The position numbers and the translations under genes are program-made. 64,000 bases of DNA, taken from contig NC_063162.1 of the NCBI RefSeq assembly GCF_023159225.1, forward strand, positions 86,147,438 through 86,211,437, in the 5' to 3' direction. The notes under the pieces were generated by a model. That model had not been told where the DNA came from. It ran no database searches and saw nothing but the letters and a program-made list of their open reading frames with translations. Numbering within the stretch: the stretch's first letter is position 1; each line of letters starts with the position of its first letter. The stretch comes from Perognathus longimembris pacificus (Eukaryota; Chordata; Mammalia; Rodentia; Heteromyidae). This document shows positions 10,235 to 20,068 of this stretch, piece by piece.

Positions 10235-10248
10235 GCTGACAGGCCTTT

Positions 10249-11076
10249 AACAGATCAATAAGGACAACACAATCTCAGGTCTACAAGCTTTCTTTCCTAA
10301 ACAGATGTATCAACTTAAAATTCTTACTGCCAGTCAGGGCTTTGAGTAAATGCGGGGGGTGAGATTTTAATCTATCCTCTCATTTAACAAACTTACCCTT
10401 ACCAACCACTATCACAGATGACTGGCAAATTCCTGCCCAGTAGACAGACATGGGCATTGGAAAGGCATGCTCATGAACTATTCTTCTAGGACTTCCCGGC
10501 TTTAACTTTTGAAAGGCCAACAGTAGTGACTCTAGGATCTGACACCATCTCTGCCATCCAAGCAGTGGCTTACTGCCTCTGGATGCTCCATCACTTTTGT
10601 CCCAGGAGGAGTGACTTTCGACTTGGACTCAGGGCCTGAGTGCTGTCCCTCAGCTCTCCAGCTCAAGACTAGCACCGTACCACTTTGAGCTCCACACTAC
10701 TCCGTTCCCAGCACTCTGCTGGCTGATTAGAGACAAGTCTCTCGCAGGGACCTTTCTTTGCCCGGGCTGGCTTCGAACCGCAGATTCAGATCAATGAGTC
10801 TTATAAGGGGCCACTTTACTCCAATTATAAGCAACAAGGTGGTCCACACAGAAGTAGTTTTTAAGCATGCTCTCTTACCTGGAACTTATTAAGGGTCAGT
10901 ATTAGATCTTGACAAACTTGTAGGAATCACCTGTGCTTCTCTGTGGGCCTGCTGGAAACTGTTACAAAAAAACCTACAAAGAAGCTGGAATGGCAATTAA
11001 ACATTTTGGTAGCCATAATTCTCCTTTTCTCACTTTGCAATAATTATTTAGGACAATTTTACTTCCAAATTTCTTC
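10249..11076 (-). other. Non-coding block X of provirus 2, with captured SINE
   Basis: Replaces gag, RT and most of integrase. It is homologous to 20069-20940 in provirus 3 and to the inverted older copy at about 6740-7660. No long reading frame. About 10607-10800 is a SINE-derived piece (antisense: GGCCTGAGTGCTGTCCC, CACTTTGAGCTCCACAC, GATTAGAGACAAGTCTC) that matches host B1/ID composites. At 11077 the sequence joins the leader just upstream of where gag would start in provirus 1. Confidence 0.75.
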
Positions 11077-11146
11077 CAAAAGGCTACAAAAACAAAACAA
11101 TTAATACAAAAGGAGGAAAACACACAGGCCTAAGAAAAGTTACGAG

Positions 11147-11400
11147 TTGGAGATCTCCCAAGCTGGCCCACAACCTCCTACAAGGGTGGAGAAGGAATGG
11201 ACCCGAGTTGGCCCACAACCTCCTGTAAGAAGGAGTGGACCCGAGTTGGCCCACAACCTCCTGCAAGGGTGCAGAAGGAGTGGACCCAAGTTACGAGTTG
11301 GAGATCTCCCAAGTTGGCCCACAACCTCCTGCCAGGGTACGGGAGGAGTGGACCCAAGTTGGCCCACAACCTCCTGCCAGATAAGCAGAAGGAGCAGACC
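11147..11400 (-). repeat. Tandem repeats in provirus 2 leader
   Basis: Five or so copies of a unit of about 40-45 bp containing GTTGGCCCACAACCTCCTG and GGAGTGGACCC, some partly deleted. Provirus 1 has one such unit (about 4221-4275). The array lies between the primer site/splice donor and the position of gag, where packaging signals usually lie. Confidence 0.82.
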
Positions 11401-11579
11401 CAAGTACAAGGTGGGCGGGTTGAGTCTCGTTTAGGAGGTCCTCCTGGTCAGTTCCGGCCAAAAACCAAACTGACTCGCGCCCTACAAGCAAAAGCAAAAC
11501 AGACAAATTACAGGACAAGACAAATGAACAGTGCTGTTTTCTTACCTTCGGAGTCTGGGATCTCGGGGTCTCTGGGGCT

Positions 11580-11597
11580 ATCCCGGACGAAACCCCA
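11580..11597 (-). promoter_or_regulatory. Variant primer binding site, provirus 2
   Basis: Reads TGGGGTTTCGTCCGGGAT, two changes from the proline site of provirus 1. Provirus 3 has the same variant. Confidence 0.8.
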
Positions 11598-11599
11598 AA

Positions 11600-11907
11600 T
11601 GTTGTGCCAAGTTGCAAGACCACCCCCAAGAAGACCACCGAGATTCAGACACTCCGAAATGCAAAAGCAAGGCAAGGCTTTATTTAACGAGCTGCCAACT
11701 CGGGCCTCGTCCTACCCACCGACACAGCGGAGGTTAGGAGGAAGCCCCGAGCTGTGATTACACAGGGCTTATAAAGGCAAAGAACAAGGTTACAACAATC
11801 AGCTGTGCAAGCAAGATTAGAACACAGGTACAAATCTGATTGGCTCAGGGTTCGATTCTAAAATGGGGTTCACGTGGTGGGGCTTGACTTCAAAGTCTGG
11901 CACCTCA
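11600..11907 (-). mobile_element. 5' LTR of provirus 2
   Basis: 308 bp, the same sequence as 9376-9683 by eye. It is followed at 11908 by the CCAC duplication. Confidence 0.92.
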
Positions 11908-11911
11908 CCAC

Positions 11912-12487
11912 TACTGTTCAGACCTAAGGCAACATATTTTCTACCAAGAAAGCTCAGTTGATCCTAAGTTTAATCTTTGTCTTGTAGAAATCCTCAGAAT
12001 TGTGTGGCGAGGAGAGGATGCAGTTTTCCCTTTTTAACATCTGTTCTCTGAAGGGGATTTTTCAAAGAAAAACACACATTTTAGGGAAAGGAAATAAGCA
12101 GCCCATATTTTTGCATAAAATATCCATTCATGCTCTCATCTGGAGAAAGTTCTCATACTGTGGTGGAGCCCAAGCAAGCCCATAGCCAGAGGTCATAACA
12201 TTTCACCCTAAAGAAAGTAGACAGCCTGTTTCAATTTCCAGTAGAGAGAAAATGAAATCAACAATAGAAATCTTCCATTCTTTTGTAATTAATATAAGTG
12301 GCACTGAAGTGGCTGGCAGGGCCACAAGGAGGCAGAATGAATCACTGTCCTGGTCCAGTGGCTCATTTGGGACATTTTCTTTACCCTCACTGTCTGACTC
12401 ACTTTTCCTGGAAATTAATGGGACCAGATGAAGCCAGTCATAAAGTGTCTTGGAGTATTTTTCCTATGCAGAAATTAATATATTTCA
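11912..12487. other. No recognisable feature
   Basis: AT-rich single-copy-looking sequence. No gene, LTR or SINE signature recognised. Confidence 0.5.
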
Positions 12488-13062
12488 AGCTAGGCAGGAT
12501 CATGGCTTATGCCTGTCTCCTAGTCACTCAGAGGGCTGATAGTAGATGAATCTTGGTTTGGGTCAACTCTGGTGGAAAAGTCTCAAGACTCCATTTCCAA
12601 AATAACCAGTCCAAAGCTGAGTTTAGGGTATGGTTCAAGTGGTAGAAGGTCAGCCAAGCAAGCAAGCTAAGCAAGTGTGAGGCCATAAGTTCAAACCTTA
12701 TACCTGCAGGAAGGAAGGAAGGGAGGGAATGTGGGAGGGAGAGAGAGTGGGAGGGAGGGGGGAAAAAGAGAAAAAATTTAATGAGTTTATTTATCAATAC
12801 TCTGGTATAAAATGTCCCCTCTATACCTACTTGCCTTTTGTTTTTGTTCTTGTGCCTGTCCTAGGGCTTGAACTCAGGGCCTGGGAGCTGTCCCTGAACT
12901 TTTGTGTCAAGGGATGTGCTCTACCACTTTGAGCCACACTATTTCTGGCTTTTTGGTAGTTTACTGGCGATAAGAGTCTCAAAAGACTTTCAAATCGTAC
13001 TCCTCAGATCTCAGTCTCCTGAGTAGCTAGGATTATAGGCATGAGCCATTTACATCCAGCTT
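12488..13062. repeat. Old composite SINEs and GA-rich tract
   Basis: 12488-12707 is a diverged plus-strand B1/ID-type SINE (ATCATGGCTTATGCCTGT head, CAAGTGGTAGA). 12708-12775 is a GGGA/GA-rich simple repeat. 12852-13062 is a minus-strand composite SINE (CTTGAACTCAGGGCCTGGGAG, then GAGTAGCTAGGATTATAGGC). Confidence 0.75.
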
Positions 13063-13460
13063 ATTTTTTAATTTTCTTATTTGAGGTTTATTGTGATATT
13101 CCATACATGTATATATTGAATATTGAACTGCAACGTATTCTCATTTCTCCCCTCTCTCCTCTTTTAGTGGTTGGTGTCTTTACAAACTATGCTGTCTTCA
13201 GGTACATATAAGTAATGTACTTCAGTCCTAATGACCCCTCAGCAAGCTTTCCCTCTCCCACCTCTCACTAATGCCCGCCTACACAGACCCCATTTTATAT
13301 CCATTATATTTTCGCATTATTACCGCTATTATTTTCCTCATCATCATCGTCTTAGGTCTATACTCCACAAATGAACTATGGCATGTGATAACTGGCATTT
13401 TGAGCTTGGCTTATCTCACTCAACATTATGATCTCCAGTTCCATCCATTTTCCTTCAAAT
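13063..13460 (-). mobile_element. L1 fragment, minus orientation
   Basis: Ends with a motif typical of the end of L1 ORF2 in antisense (CTCACTCAACATTATGATCTCC, split by small changes, then CCATCCATTTTCCTTC). Preceded by 3' UTR-like AT-rich sequence. Boundaries are approximate. Confidence 0.5.
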
Positions 13461-13603
13461 GACAACTTCGTTTTCCTTTCCTTCTGCCCTTCCCCTGTAC
13501 TGAGATTTGAACTCAGGGCCTCCAACTTGCTCAGCTTGCTTGTTAGGCTGGTACTTGATCACATAAGCCGCATTTTCAGCCCAGTTTTTTTTTTTTAATT
13601 TTT

Positions 13604-13802
13604 AAAGTTATTATTATTAGAATTGCAGGGCTTCAACTCAGCCTAAGCACTCTCCCTATCTTCTTTTTGCTCAAGGCTATCACTCTACCTCTTGAGCCAC
13701 AGTGCTACTTCTGGCTTTTTCTGTTTATGTGGTACTCAAATGGAACCCAGGCTTCATGCATGCTAGGCAATCTCTCTACCGCTAAGCCATATTCCCAGCC
13801 CC
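13604..13802 (-). repeat. ID-dimer SINE
   Basis: Antisense dimer: CAAGGCTATCACTCTACC, CTTCTGGCTTTTTCTGTTTA linker, and CCATATTCCCAGCCCC end. A further old SINE-like piece lies at 13480-13582. Confidence 0.8.
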
Positions 13803-13805
13803 TCA

Positions 13806-14985
13806 GCCCAGTTTTTTTTTAATTTAATTTATTTATTAATTGAACACAAATTTTTTTGACAAGGTGTTGTGCAAAAAGGGTACAGTTACACAGTAGGGGA
13901 GTGTGTACATTTCTTGTGATATCTTACGCCCTGTTTTTCTTTCCCTTCTCTAGGTCAGGTAGACATATATACAATATACACTGTATCAAGAACATATACA
14001 GTAGCCACATGGCCAAGCCCAAGAAAATTCACCTAGGGCTTTAAATGTAATGTCGACATTAGACAATATGTCGACAGTAGTCTTATATGAACGTACATAC
14101 ATAGCTTTTGAGCTGTTGTATTCCACTGAGAGGTCAATTTTTGACCTTTATATGTTGAGTAGTTGTTTGGTTTTAGTTACATACTGTTGGGTCGCTGCCC
14201 CAATCCTGTGGGAAATAGCATTTGACAAGCAGTTTTTGGTTTCACAGACCTGGTCTCTACTGTCTCTCCATCTCCCTTTCTTAACAGTCATATATCATAT
14301 ATGCCCCTTTGTTTTCTGTGTTCGAGGCTTGTCTCACTCAACATTATTTGTTCAAGTTCTGATCATTTTCCTGCGAATAACAATATTTCACCATTCCTAA
14401 TCGCTATGTAGTATTCCATTGTGTATAAGTATCATATTTTTTGGATCCATTCATCTGTGGAGGGGCATCTGGGTTGTTTCCATATTTTGGCTATTGTGAA
14501 TTGTGCCGCGATAAACATGGAAGTACAAATATCTTTTTGATATCTTGGGGTTTGCTGTTTAGGATAGATGCCTAGGAGTGGTATGGCTGGGTCATAGGGT
14601 AGGTCTATATTAAGCTTTTTGAGAAACCTCCATACTGTTCTCCAAAGTGGTTGTACTAATTTGCACTCCCACCAACGATGGAGAAGGGTTCCTCTTTCCC
14701 CGCACCCCCTCCAGCATTTGTTGTTGCCTGAGTTCAGAGTATAGGCCATTCTAACTGGGGTGAGGTGGTATCTCAGGGTTGTTTTTATTTGCATTTCCTT
14801 TACTACCAGGGATGTTGAATATTTCCTCATATGTTACTTTGCAATTTTTATATCTTCTCTTGTGAAGTCTCTCTTTAGCTCCTTTGCCCATTTCCTAATT
14901 GGTTTATTGGGCTTGGAGGGGCTTAGTTTTTTGAGTTCTCTGTAGATGACCGATATTAGGCCTTTGTCTGTTCTCAGCCCAGTTT
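13806..14985 (-). mobile_element. L1 3' part (ORF2 end and 3' UTR)
   Basis: Minus-orientation L1. 14432-14985 encodes the C-terminal part of ORF2p and 13806-14400 looks like the 3' UTR. It is comparatively well preserved relative to the older L1 that follows. Confidence 0.8.
14432..14830 (-). pseudogene. L1 ORF2p C-terminal fragment
   Basis: 132 codons open. Carries the conserved L1 cysteine region [18 protein letters not shown] and the motif [15 protein letters not shown], followed by the C-terminal segment. Reverse transcriptase and endonuclease domains are absent, so this is a 5'-truncated copy. Confidence 0.9.
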
Positions 14986-15002
14986 TTTGATGATTGTTTT
15001 AG

Positions 15003-15110
15003 AGATGAAGTCTCATACTTTTCTGCCTGGACTGGCCTTGAACTGCAGTCCTCTATATCATAGCCTCCTGAGTAACTAGGATTATGAGGATGGACCACCT
15101 GTGCCCAAAT
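15003..15110 (-). repeat. B1-like SINE fragment
   Basis: Antisense B1-type text (GCCTTGAACTGCAGTCCTC, CTCCTGAGTAACTAGGATTA). Confidence 0.6.
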
Positions 15111-15427
15111 GACAAATTCATTTTTCCTTATGGCTACATAGTATTCCATATTTTCTTTATTCATATTTTCTTTATTCATTTATCAGTGTTTGTGTACATC
15201 TGCTGATTTAATTTGGCTATTGTGAACAGAATTCTAATAAACATAGTATGCTGGCATCTTTCCTATAATTTATTTATCATACTTCCCATTTATGCCCAAG
15301 GTTACTATCACAAAACCATAGGTAGATCTATTTCTAGTTTATTTGAGGAAGCTCCATAGGGTTCACACTAGTTTACAATCTACCAACAGTGTATTTAAAG
15401 TTGTTTTTTCCTCATATCCTTGCCAGC

Positions 15428-15625
15428 ATTTCTTTGTCCCAGTCCTGGGGCTTCACTCAGGGCTGGGCATGGTCCCTGAGCTTCTTTTGCTCAAGGCTAG
15501 CACTCTATCACTTGAGACACAGCACCACTTCTGGCTTTTTCTGTTTATGTGGTACTGAGAAAACGAATCCAGGGATTCATGCCTGCAAAGCAAGCACTCT
15601 ACCACTAAGCTACATTCCCAGCTCT
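15428..15625 (-). repeat. ID-dimer SINE inside L1
   Basis: Antisense dimer. L1 text (TTGCCAGCATTT) resumes on both sides, consistent with a target duplication. Confidence 0.8.
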
Positions 15626-15791
15626 CTTGCCAGCATTTGTTTTCTTACTGACTGCACTATAACAGGTATAAGATGAAATCTTAGTATAGTTTTGATTTGC
15701 ACTTCCATTCTGGATAAAATAGCTAAACATTTCTTCCTGTATTTTCCAGTAATTAATTGGACTATTTGTTCTTTTGTGCTTAATTGGTTTT

Positions 15792-16246
15792 TGTTACGGG
15801 GTGTGTGTGGGGGAGGTTTCATGTCCCCCCACAAGAGTCCACCACTCATAGACAGTCTCGAGCAAAAAGATGGGTTTGTTGGGGAAGCAAAAAGCAAACT
15901 GCCCAGCCAGGGACGTAGCACAGACTTGGGAGCTGAAACTACGCCCCTGAAAAGCGGGCTGACCAGCCAGGGACACAGCACAGACTCAAGAGCTACCACT
16001 GTGCCCCCAAGCAGTCCTCAAATTGGGGTTTATAAAGGTAAAAGTGTAGCACAGATGTAGGGGCTTGACGCAGGGTGTACAGCACGCCATAAGTCCACAG
16101 ATGTAGGAAGTTGATGCGGGGGTAGAGCAAATAACAAGTTAAGCAAGCCATTTACAGAATTTTGGAGTCAGGTTGACCTAATCTACTCCCCCTAACATTT
16201 CCTGCCATGTTGTTTCCCTAGTCAAGATGGAGTCAGCTCTACAACA
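15792..16246 (-). mobile_element. Solo LTR (455 bp) inside L1
   Basis: On the minus strand it starts TGTTGTAGAGCTGACTCC and ends CCCCGTAACA. A perfect 5-bp duplication GTTTT flanks it (15787-15791 and 16247-16251). It contains a tandem pair of units with GACCAGCCAGGGACACAGCA / GCCCAGCCAGGGACGTAGCA. Same family as 9010-9358. Confidence 0.88.
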
Positions 16247-16409
16247 GTTTTTATCTCTTTCAATATTCAGTATTAATCCTTTAACCACAAAGGAGCTGGC
16301 AAAGATTTTCTCATAATCTGTGAATGGTCCATTTGTTCTGTTAATTGGTTCGTTTGATGTGAGAAGTTTATTTTTGTTTTTTTGCTTTGATTTTTTTGTT
16401 TTTTGATTG

Positions 16410-16633
16410 TCATGGGACTTGAAGTCTGGACCTGGGCTCTATCCCTGAGCTCTTCAGATCAAGGCTATATCACTCTACCACTAGCCACAGCTCCATTTCT
16501 AGTTTTCTGGTGGTTAACTGGAAATAAGAGTCTCACAGACTTTCCTGCCCTGGCTGGCATTGAACTTTGATCCTCAGATCTCAGCCTCCTGAGTAGCTAG
16601 GATTACAGGCATAAGCCACTGGCACTAAGCTAT
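16410..16633 (-). repeat. B1/ID composite SINE
   Basis: Antisense composite: GGGCTCTATCCCTGAGCTC, TCTCAGCCTCCTGAGTAGC, GGATTACAGGC. Confidence 0.8.
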
Positions 16634-17075
16634 GAGAAGTTTTTTTTAATTTTATGATGTCCCATTCATCCATTCTTGCTTATATTTGCTAAGCAATTGA
16701 ACAAGTCTCATTCAGAAAATAATTATCTATGACTTTGTCTCCTGAAGTTTTAAAGTTTCAGGTCTTACAATAAGATTTTCTGTCTCCTTTGAGTAGATTT
16801 TGGTACAAGGTGAGAGGTAGGAGTCTGTTATAGTTTTATGCAGGCAGATAATCAGTTCTCTTAGGACAATGTGTTGAGGAATCTGGCTGTCTTTTCTCCA
16901 GTGTATATTTTTGGCTCCTTTATCAAAGATCAGATGGCTATAGTTGTGTTTTATTTCTGGGTCTTCAAGTATGTTTTTGTGCCAGAACCACCTGGTTTTT
17001 GTTACGAAGGCTCAGTAGTATAATTTGAACTTCAGTATCATACAGAGTTTTTTGTTTTTGTTTGTTTGTTTGTTT

Positions 17076-17272
17076 TTGTCCAGTCCCAGGGCTTGAACTC
17101 AGGGCCTGAACACTGTCCCTGGCTTCTTTTTGCTCAAGGCTAGCACTCTGCCACTTGAGCCACAGCGCCACTTCCGGCTTTTTCTATATATGTGGTGCCG
17201 AGGATTGGAACCCAGGGCTTCATGTATACGAGGCGAGCACTCTACCACTATAGGCCATATTCCCAGCCCCAC
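17076..17272 (-). repeat. ID-dimer SINE
   Basis: Antisense dimer, well preserved: CAAGGCTAGCACTCTGCC, GAGCCACAGCGCCACTTCC, end CCATATTCCCAGCCCC. Confidence 0.85.
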
Positions 17273-17569
17273 ATGTTTTTATGTAATATATGCACACATT
17301 TATATCTAAGTATGTATGTTCTTTTTTAGGTTATTGTGAATGGAATTATTATCTTGATTTCTTTCTCAGTCTTTTCATTGTTTTTTACAGAAAAGCTAAC
17401 AATTTTCCATGTTGATTTTGTGCCCTGCTACAGTGCTGAAAGTTTTTGTGAGATCTAGAAGTTTGTTTTTTGTGGAATATTTAGGATCTTTTACATATAG
17501 AATCATATCAGAGAATAGGGATACTTAGATTTCTTCCTTCCCTATTTAGATCTTTGGATCTTTTTTTCT

Positions 17570-18022
17570 TTTTGTGACACTCCTGGGGCGTAAACTCAGG
17601 ATTATGATGAGCTTTTTTCCCCTCAAAGCTAGCACTTTTCATTTGAGCTACAGCTCCACTTGGAGATAAGAGTCTCATGGACTTCCATGCCCAGATTGGC
17701 TTTGAACTATGATCCTCAGATCTCAGCCTCCAGAGTACCACAGCCCAGGCACCAAGGCTCAGCCTCTTTTTAATTTTTTTAAGTTATTGTGCCAGTTCTG
17801 TGGCCTTCTTGTGCCAGGCTGGGTGCAGTACCTGAGCCTTCAGCAGTTTACCACCAGACTCACCCATCTACGTCTGGCTTTTGGGTAATTAACTGGAGAC
17901 AAGAGTCTCACAGTCTTTCCTTCTTGGGTTGGCTTTGAACCGAATTCCTCAGATCTCAGCTTCAGATCTCAGCTTCAGAGTAGCTAGGATTACAGGTGTG
18001 AGCCACCAGCACCTGGCTTTGT
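17570..18022 (-). repeat. Two B1/ID composite SINEs in tandem
   Basis: 17570-17765 and 17790-18022, both antisense. The second has a short local duplication (AGATCTCAGCTTC twice, about 17951-17975). Confidence 0.75.
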
Positions 18023-18220
18023 TTTGAATTCTTAATATTTTGGTCAGTTCTCAGTTCCCTAACTGGGAGTCAAGGCGAACTGTGAAGGACAAGAGGGTCT
18101 CACAAATCAAAGTGAAATGCAGAGACTTGCCCTTACCCTCACTGCTCTCCACAATGAACCACTGTGAGGACAATGTTTCAAAGGTACCTCATAACTTCCT
18201 TCCCTCCCATAATGTCTTAT

Positions 18221-18575
18221 TGTTGTGCCAAGTCGCGAAACCACCACCAAGAAGACCACCGAGACTCAGACATTCCAAAATGCAAAAGCAAGGCAAGGCT
18301 TTATATAAGCGAGCTGCAACTCGGGCCTCGTCCTACCCACCGACACAGCGGAGGTTAGGAGGGAGCCCCGAGCTGTGATTACACAGGGCTTATAAAGGCA
18401 AAGAACAAGGTTACAACAATCAGCTGTTCAAGCAAGCAAGATTAGGACACAGGTACAAATCTGATTGGCTCAGGGTTCGATTCTAAAATGGGGTTCACGT
18501 GGTAAAATGGGGTTCACGTGGTAAAATGGGGTTCACGTGGTAAAATGGGGCCTGACTTCAAAGTCTGGCACTTCA
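18221..18575 (-). mobile_element. 3' LTR of provirus 3 (355 bp)
   Basis: Carries three copies of the 19-bp unit AAAATGGGGTTCACGTGGT (about 18486-18544) where the 5' LTR has one. The poly(A) hexamer seen as TTTATT in the other LTRs reads TTTATA here, so AATAAA is lost. The polypurine tract follows at 18576. Confidence 0.9.
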
Positions 18576-19205
18576 TTTCCCCCTTTTTCTTTTTGGTACC
18601 TTGGGAGCCAATCATGGCTCCATTCTGTCCATTTCAATGGCTTGCATGTCTAGGGGATGATATAGAGGTAAGGCATGGGCCAGTAGGGCCCAATGTAGTA
18701 ACCAAAGGGCCTGTCACCATTTCTTACAAGAATAGTCTCTGTACCTCTGTTTTGCATGCCTCTAGTTTATCCTGCCTCATCTTCCCAAAAACAACTCCGG
18801 TCCCTTGGTTTTAAAGGGGGGCTGATGGGTGAAGATCATCCATCTTCTGTAACTTCTTCAAGCTGACTCAGGGACGTTGACCTTACCTAGCCAGGAACCT
18901 ATAACCTTAGTCTACTTTACCAAGGGACTGCAGGATTACTGCAAACGGAAAATTAACTTTCAGCTATACAGACTTACCATTAGCTGTATAGTGTTTAGTA
19001 TCCAAATGTAAGCAACAAAATACATAAACTTCTCAGCTGTGCTCTAAGGGTTGGGTGGCTATACCCGTATTCCTGAGCAAGCCCAAAACTACCTAAAATA
19101 AGGGGGTCACCTCACTTTTGAGTGAGCTGCCAAAATAACATCAACACTAGCCAGGGTAGTAAGGAAAGAATGCAAAAAGAAAATTTATAACAATATTCAG
19201 TCTAA
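18576..19205 (-). other. 3' non-coding region of provirus 3
   Basis: From the polypurine tract to the integrase end, about 630 bp, with no env frame. The part nearest integrase matches position 1-103 of provirus 1. Confidence 0.75.
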
Positions 19206-20068
19206 CTTTATTTTCTTGAGGCGAAGGCAAAGAGGCTGAGTTGGGTGCTTGGAGACCTCATGTTCCACCACGGTAGTCGTCGTCCAGGGCAAAGGGGTCA
19301 GCTGGCCTGGCGTGGAAGCAATGAACCCAAGTGGTGATGCCATCTAGGGTTCCTTCCACCGTGGTTCTATGGATTTCAGTCCCCTGGTCTGAATGGGGGG
19401 TAGGGACAGAAGCAGAATCATAATGCCTTAAGTTGGGGTCACATTCTTGTGCATGAGCTGCAAATAATCAAGTTTACACAAAAATTCAGCATCATCCAAA
19501 TCAGCAAGCAATTCAGTCTGAAGGCTAGGGATAATGGGCGGGGGGTACCCGTACATTATTTCAAAAGGAGTAAAGCCAAGCTGATAGGGAGAATGTCTTA
19601 CTCTAAGCAGAGCAAAAGGAAGGAGTGACACCCAGTCTGCGCCAGTCTCTAAGGCCAGTTTAGTTAAGGTTTCTTTTAGAGTCCAATTCATTTTCTCTAC
19701 CTGTCCTGAACTCTGGGGTCTATAAGCACAATGCAATTTCCAATCTGTCCCCAGTGCTGCAGCTATTCCCTGACTTACTTTTGAGACGAAAGCCTGTCCG
19801 TTGTCTGACCCAATGGTGGATGGGAAGCCATACCTGGGTAGGATTTCTTCCAGGATCTTCTTAGCCACTACATTGGTAGTCTCATGCTTTGTTGGATAGG
19901 CTTCAACCCATCCTGAAAAGGTGTCTACAAAAACTAGCAAATATTTGTAATTTCTGTGAAATCTACTTCCCAATACACGCCTGGCCTATTCTGACAGAGG
20001 CGAGCTCCTTTAGTAATCTGTGGATTGGGGGCATTGGCAAGCTGACAGGTCTTACAATTTTTAACAAT
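19206..20068 (-). pseudogene. Integrase remnant in provirus 3
   Basis: The best open part is 19428-19973 (about 181 codons) with [17 protein letters not shown] and [10 protein letters not shown], so the catalytic D and E survive. The C-terminal part is frameshifted below about 19428. Upstream, the first catalytic aspartate region and the zinc finger are broken, and at about 20069 the sequence changes to block X. Confidence 0.85.

Larger units (their letters stand above)
9376..11907 (-). mobile_element. Provirus 2, short recombinant ERV with identical LTRs
   Basis: 2532 bp in total. The 3' LTR (9376-9683) and 5' LTR (11600-11907) read the same at every position I compared. Both ends carry the 4-bp duplication CCAC (9372-9375 and 11908-11911). 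Internal order on the minus strand: primer site, leader with a tandem array, a non-coding block with no gag or RT, the C-terminal end of integrase, 3' non-coding region, polypurine tract. It cannot encode proteins itself and would need to be mobilised in trans. Confidence 0.92.
15111..17500 (-). mobile_element. Old L1 ORF2 remnant, interrupted by SINEs and an LTR
   Basis: Pieces of antisense L1 (TGGCTACATAGTATTCCAT, GGCTATTGTGAACAG, TGATTTGCACTTCC, CTTTATCAAAGATCAGATGG) continue across several younger insertions: an ID-dimer SINE at 15428-15625, a solo LTR at 15792-16246, a composite SINE at 16410-16633 and an ID dimer at 17076-17272. No open frame survives. Confidence 0.75.

Noticed and set aside
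11140..11757. Frames of 60-186 codons through the provirus 2 leader
   Set aside because: They arise from translating the tandem array and LTR; gag itself is deleted there.
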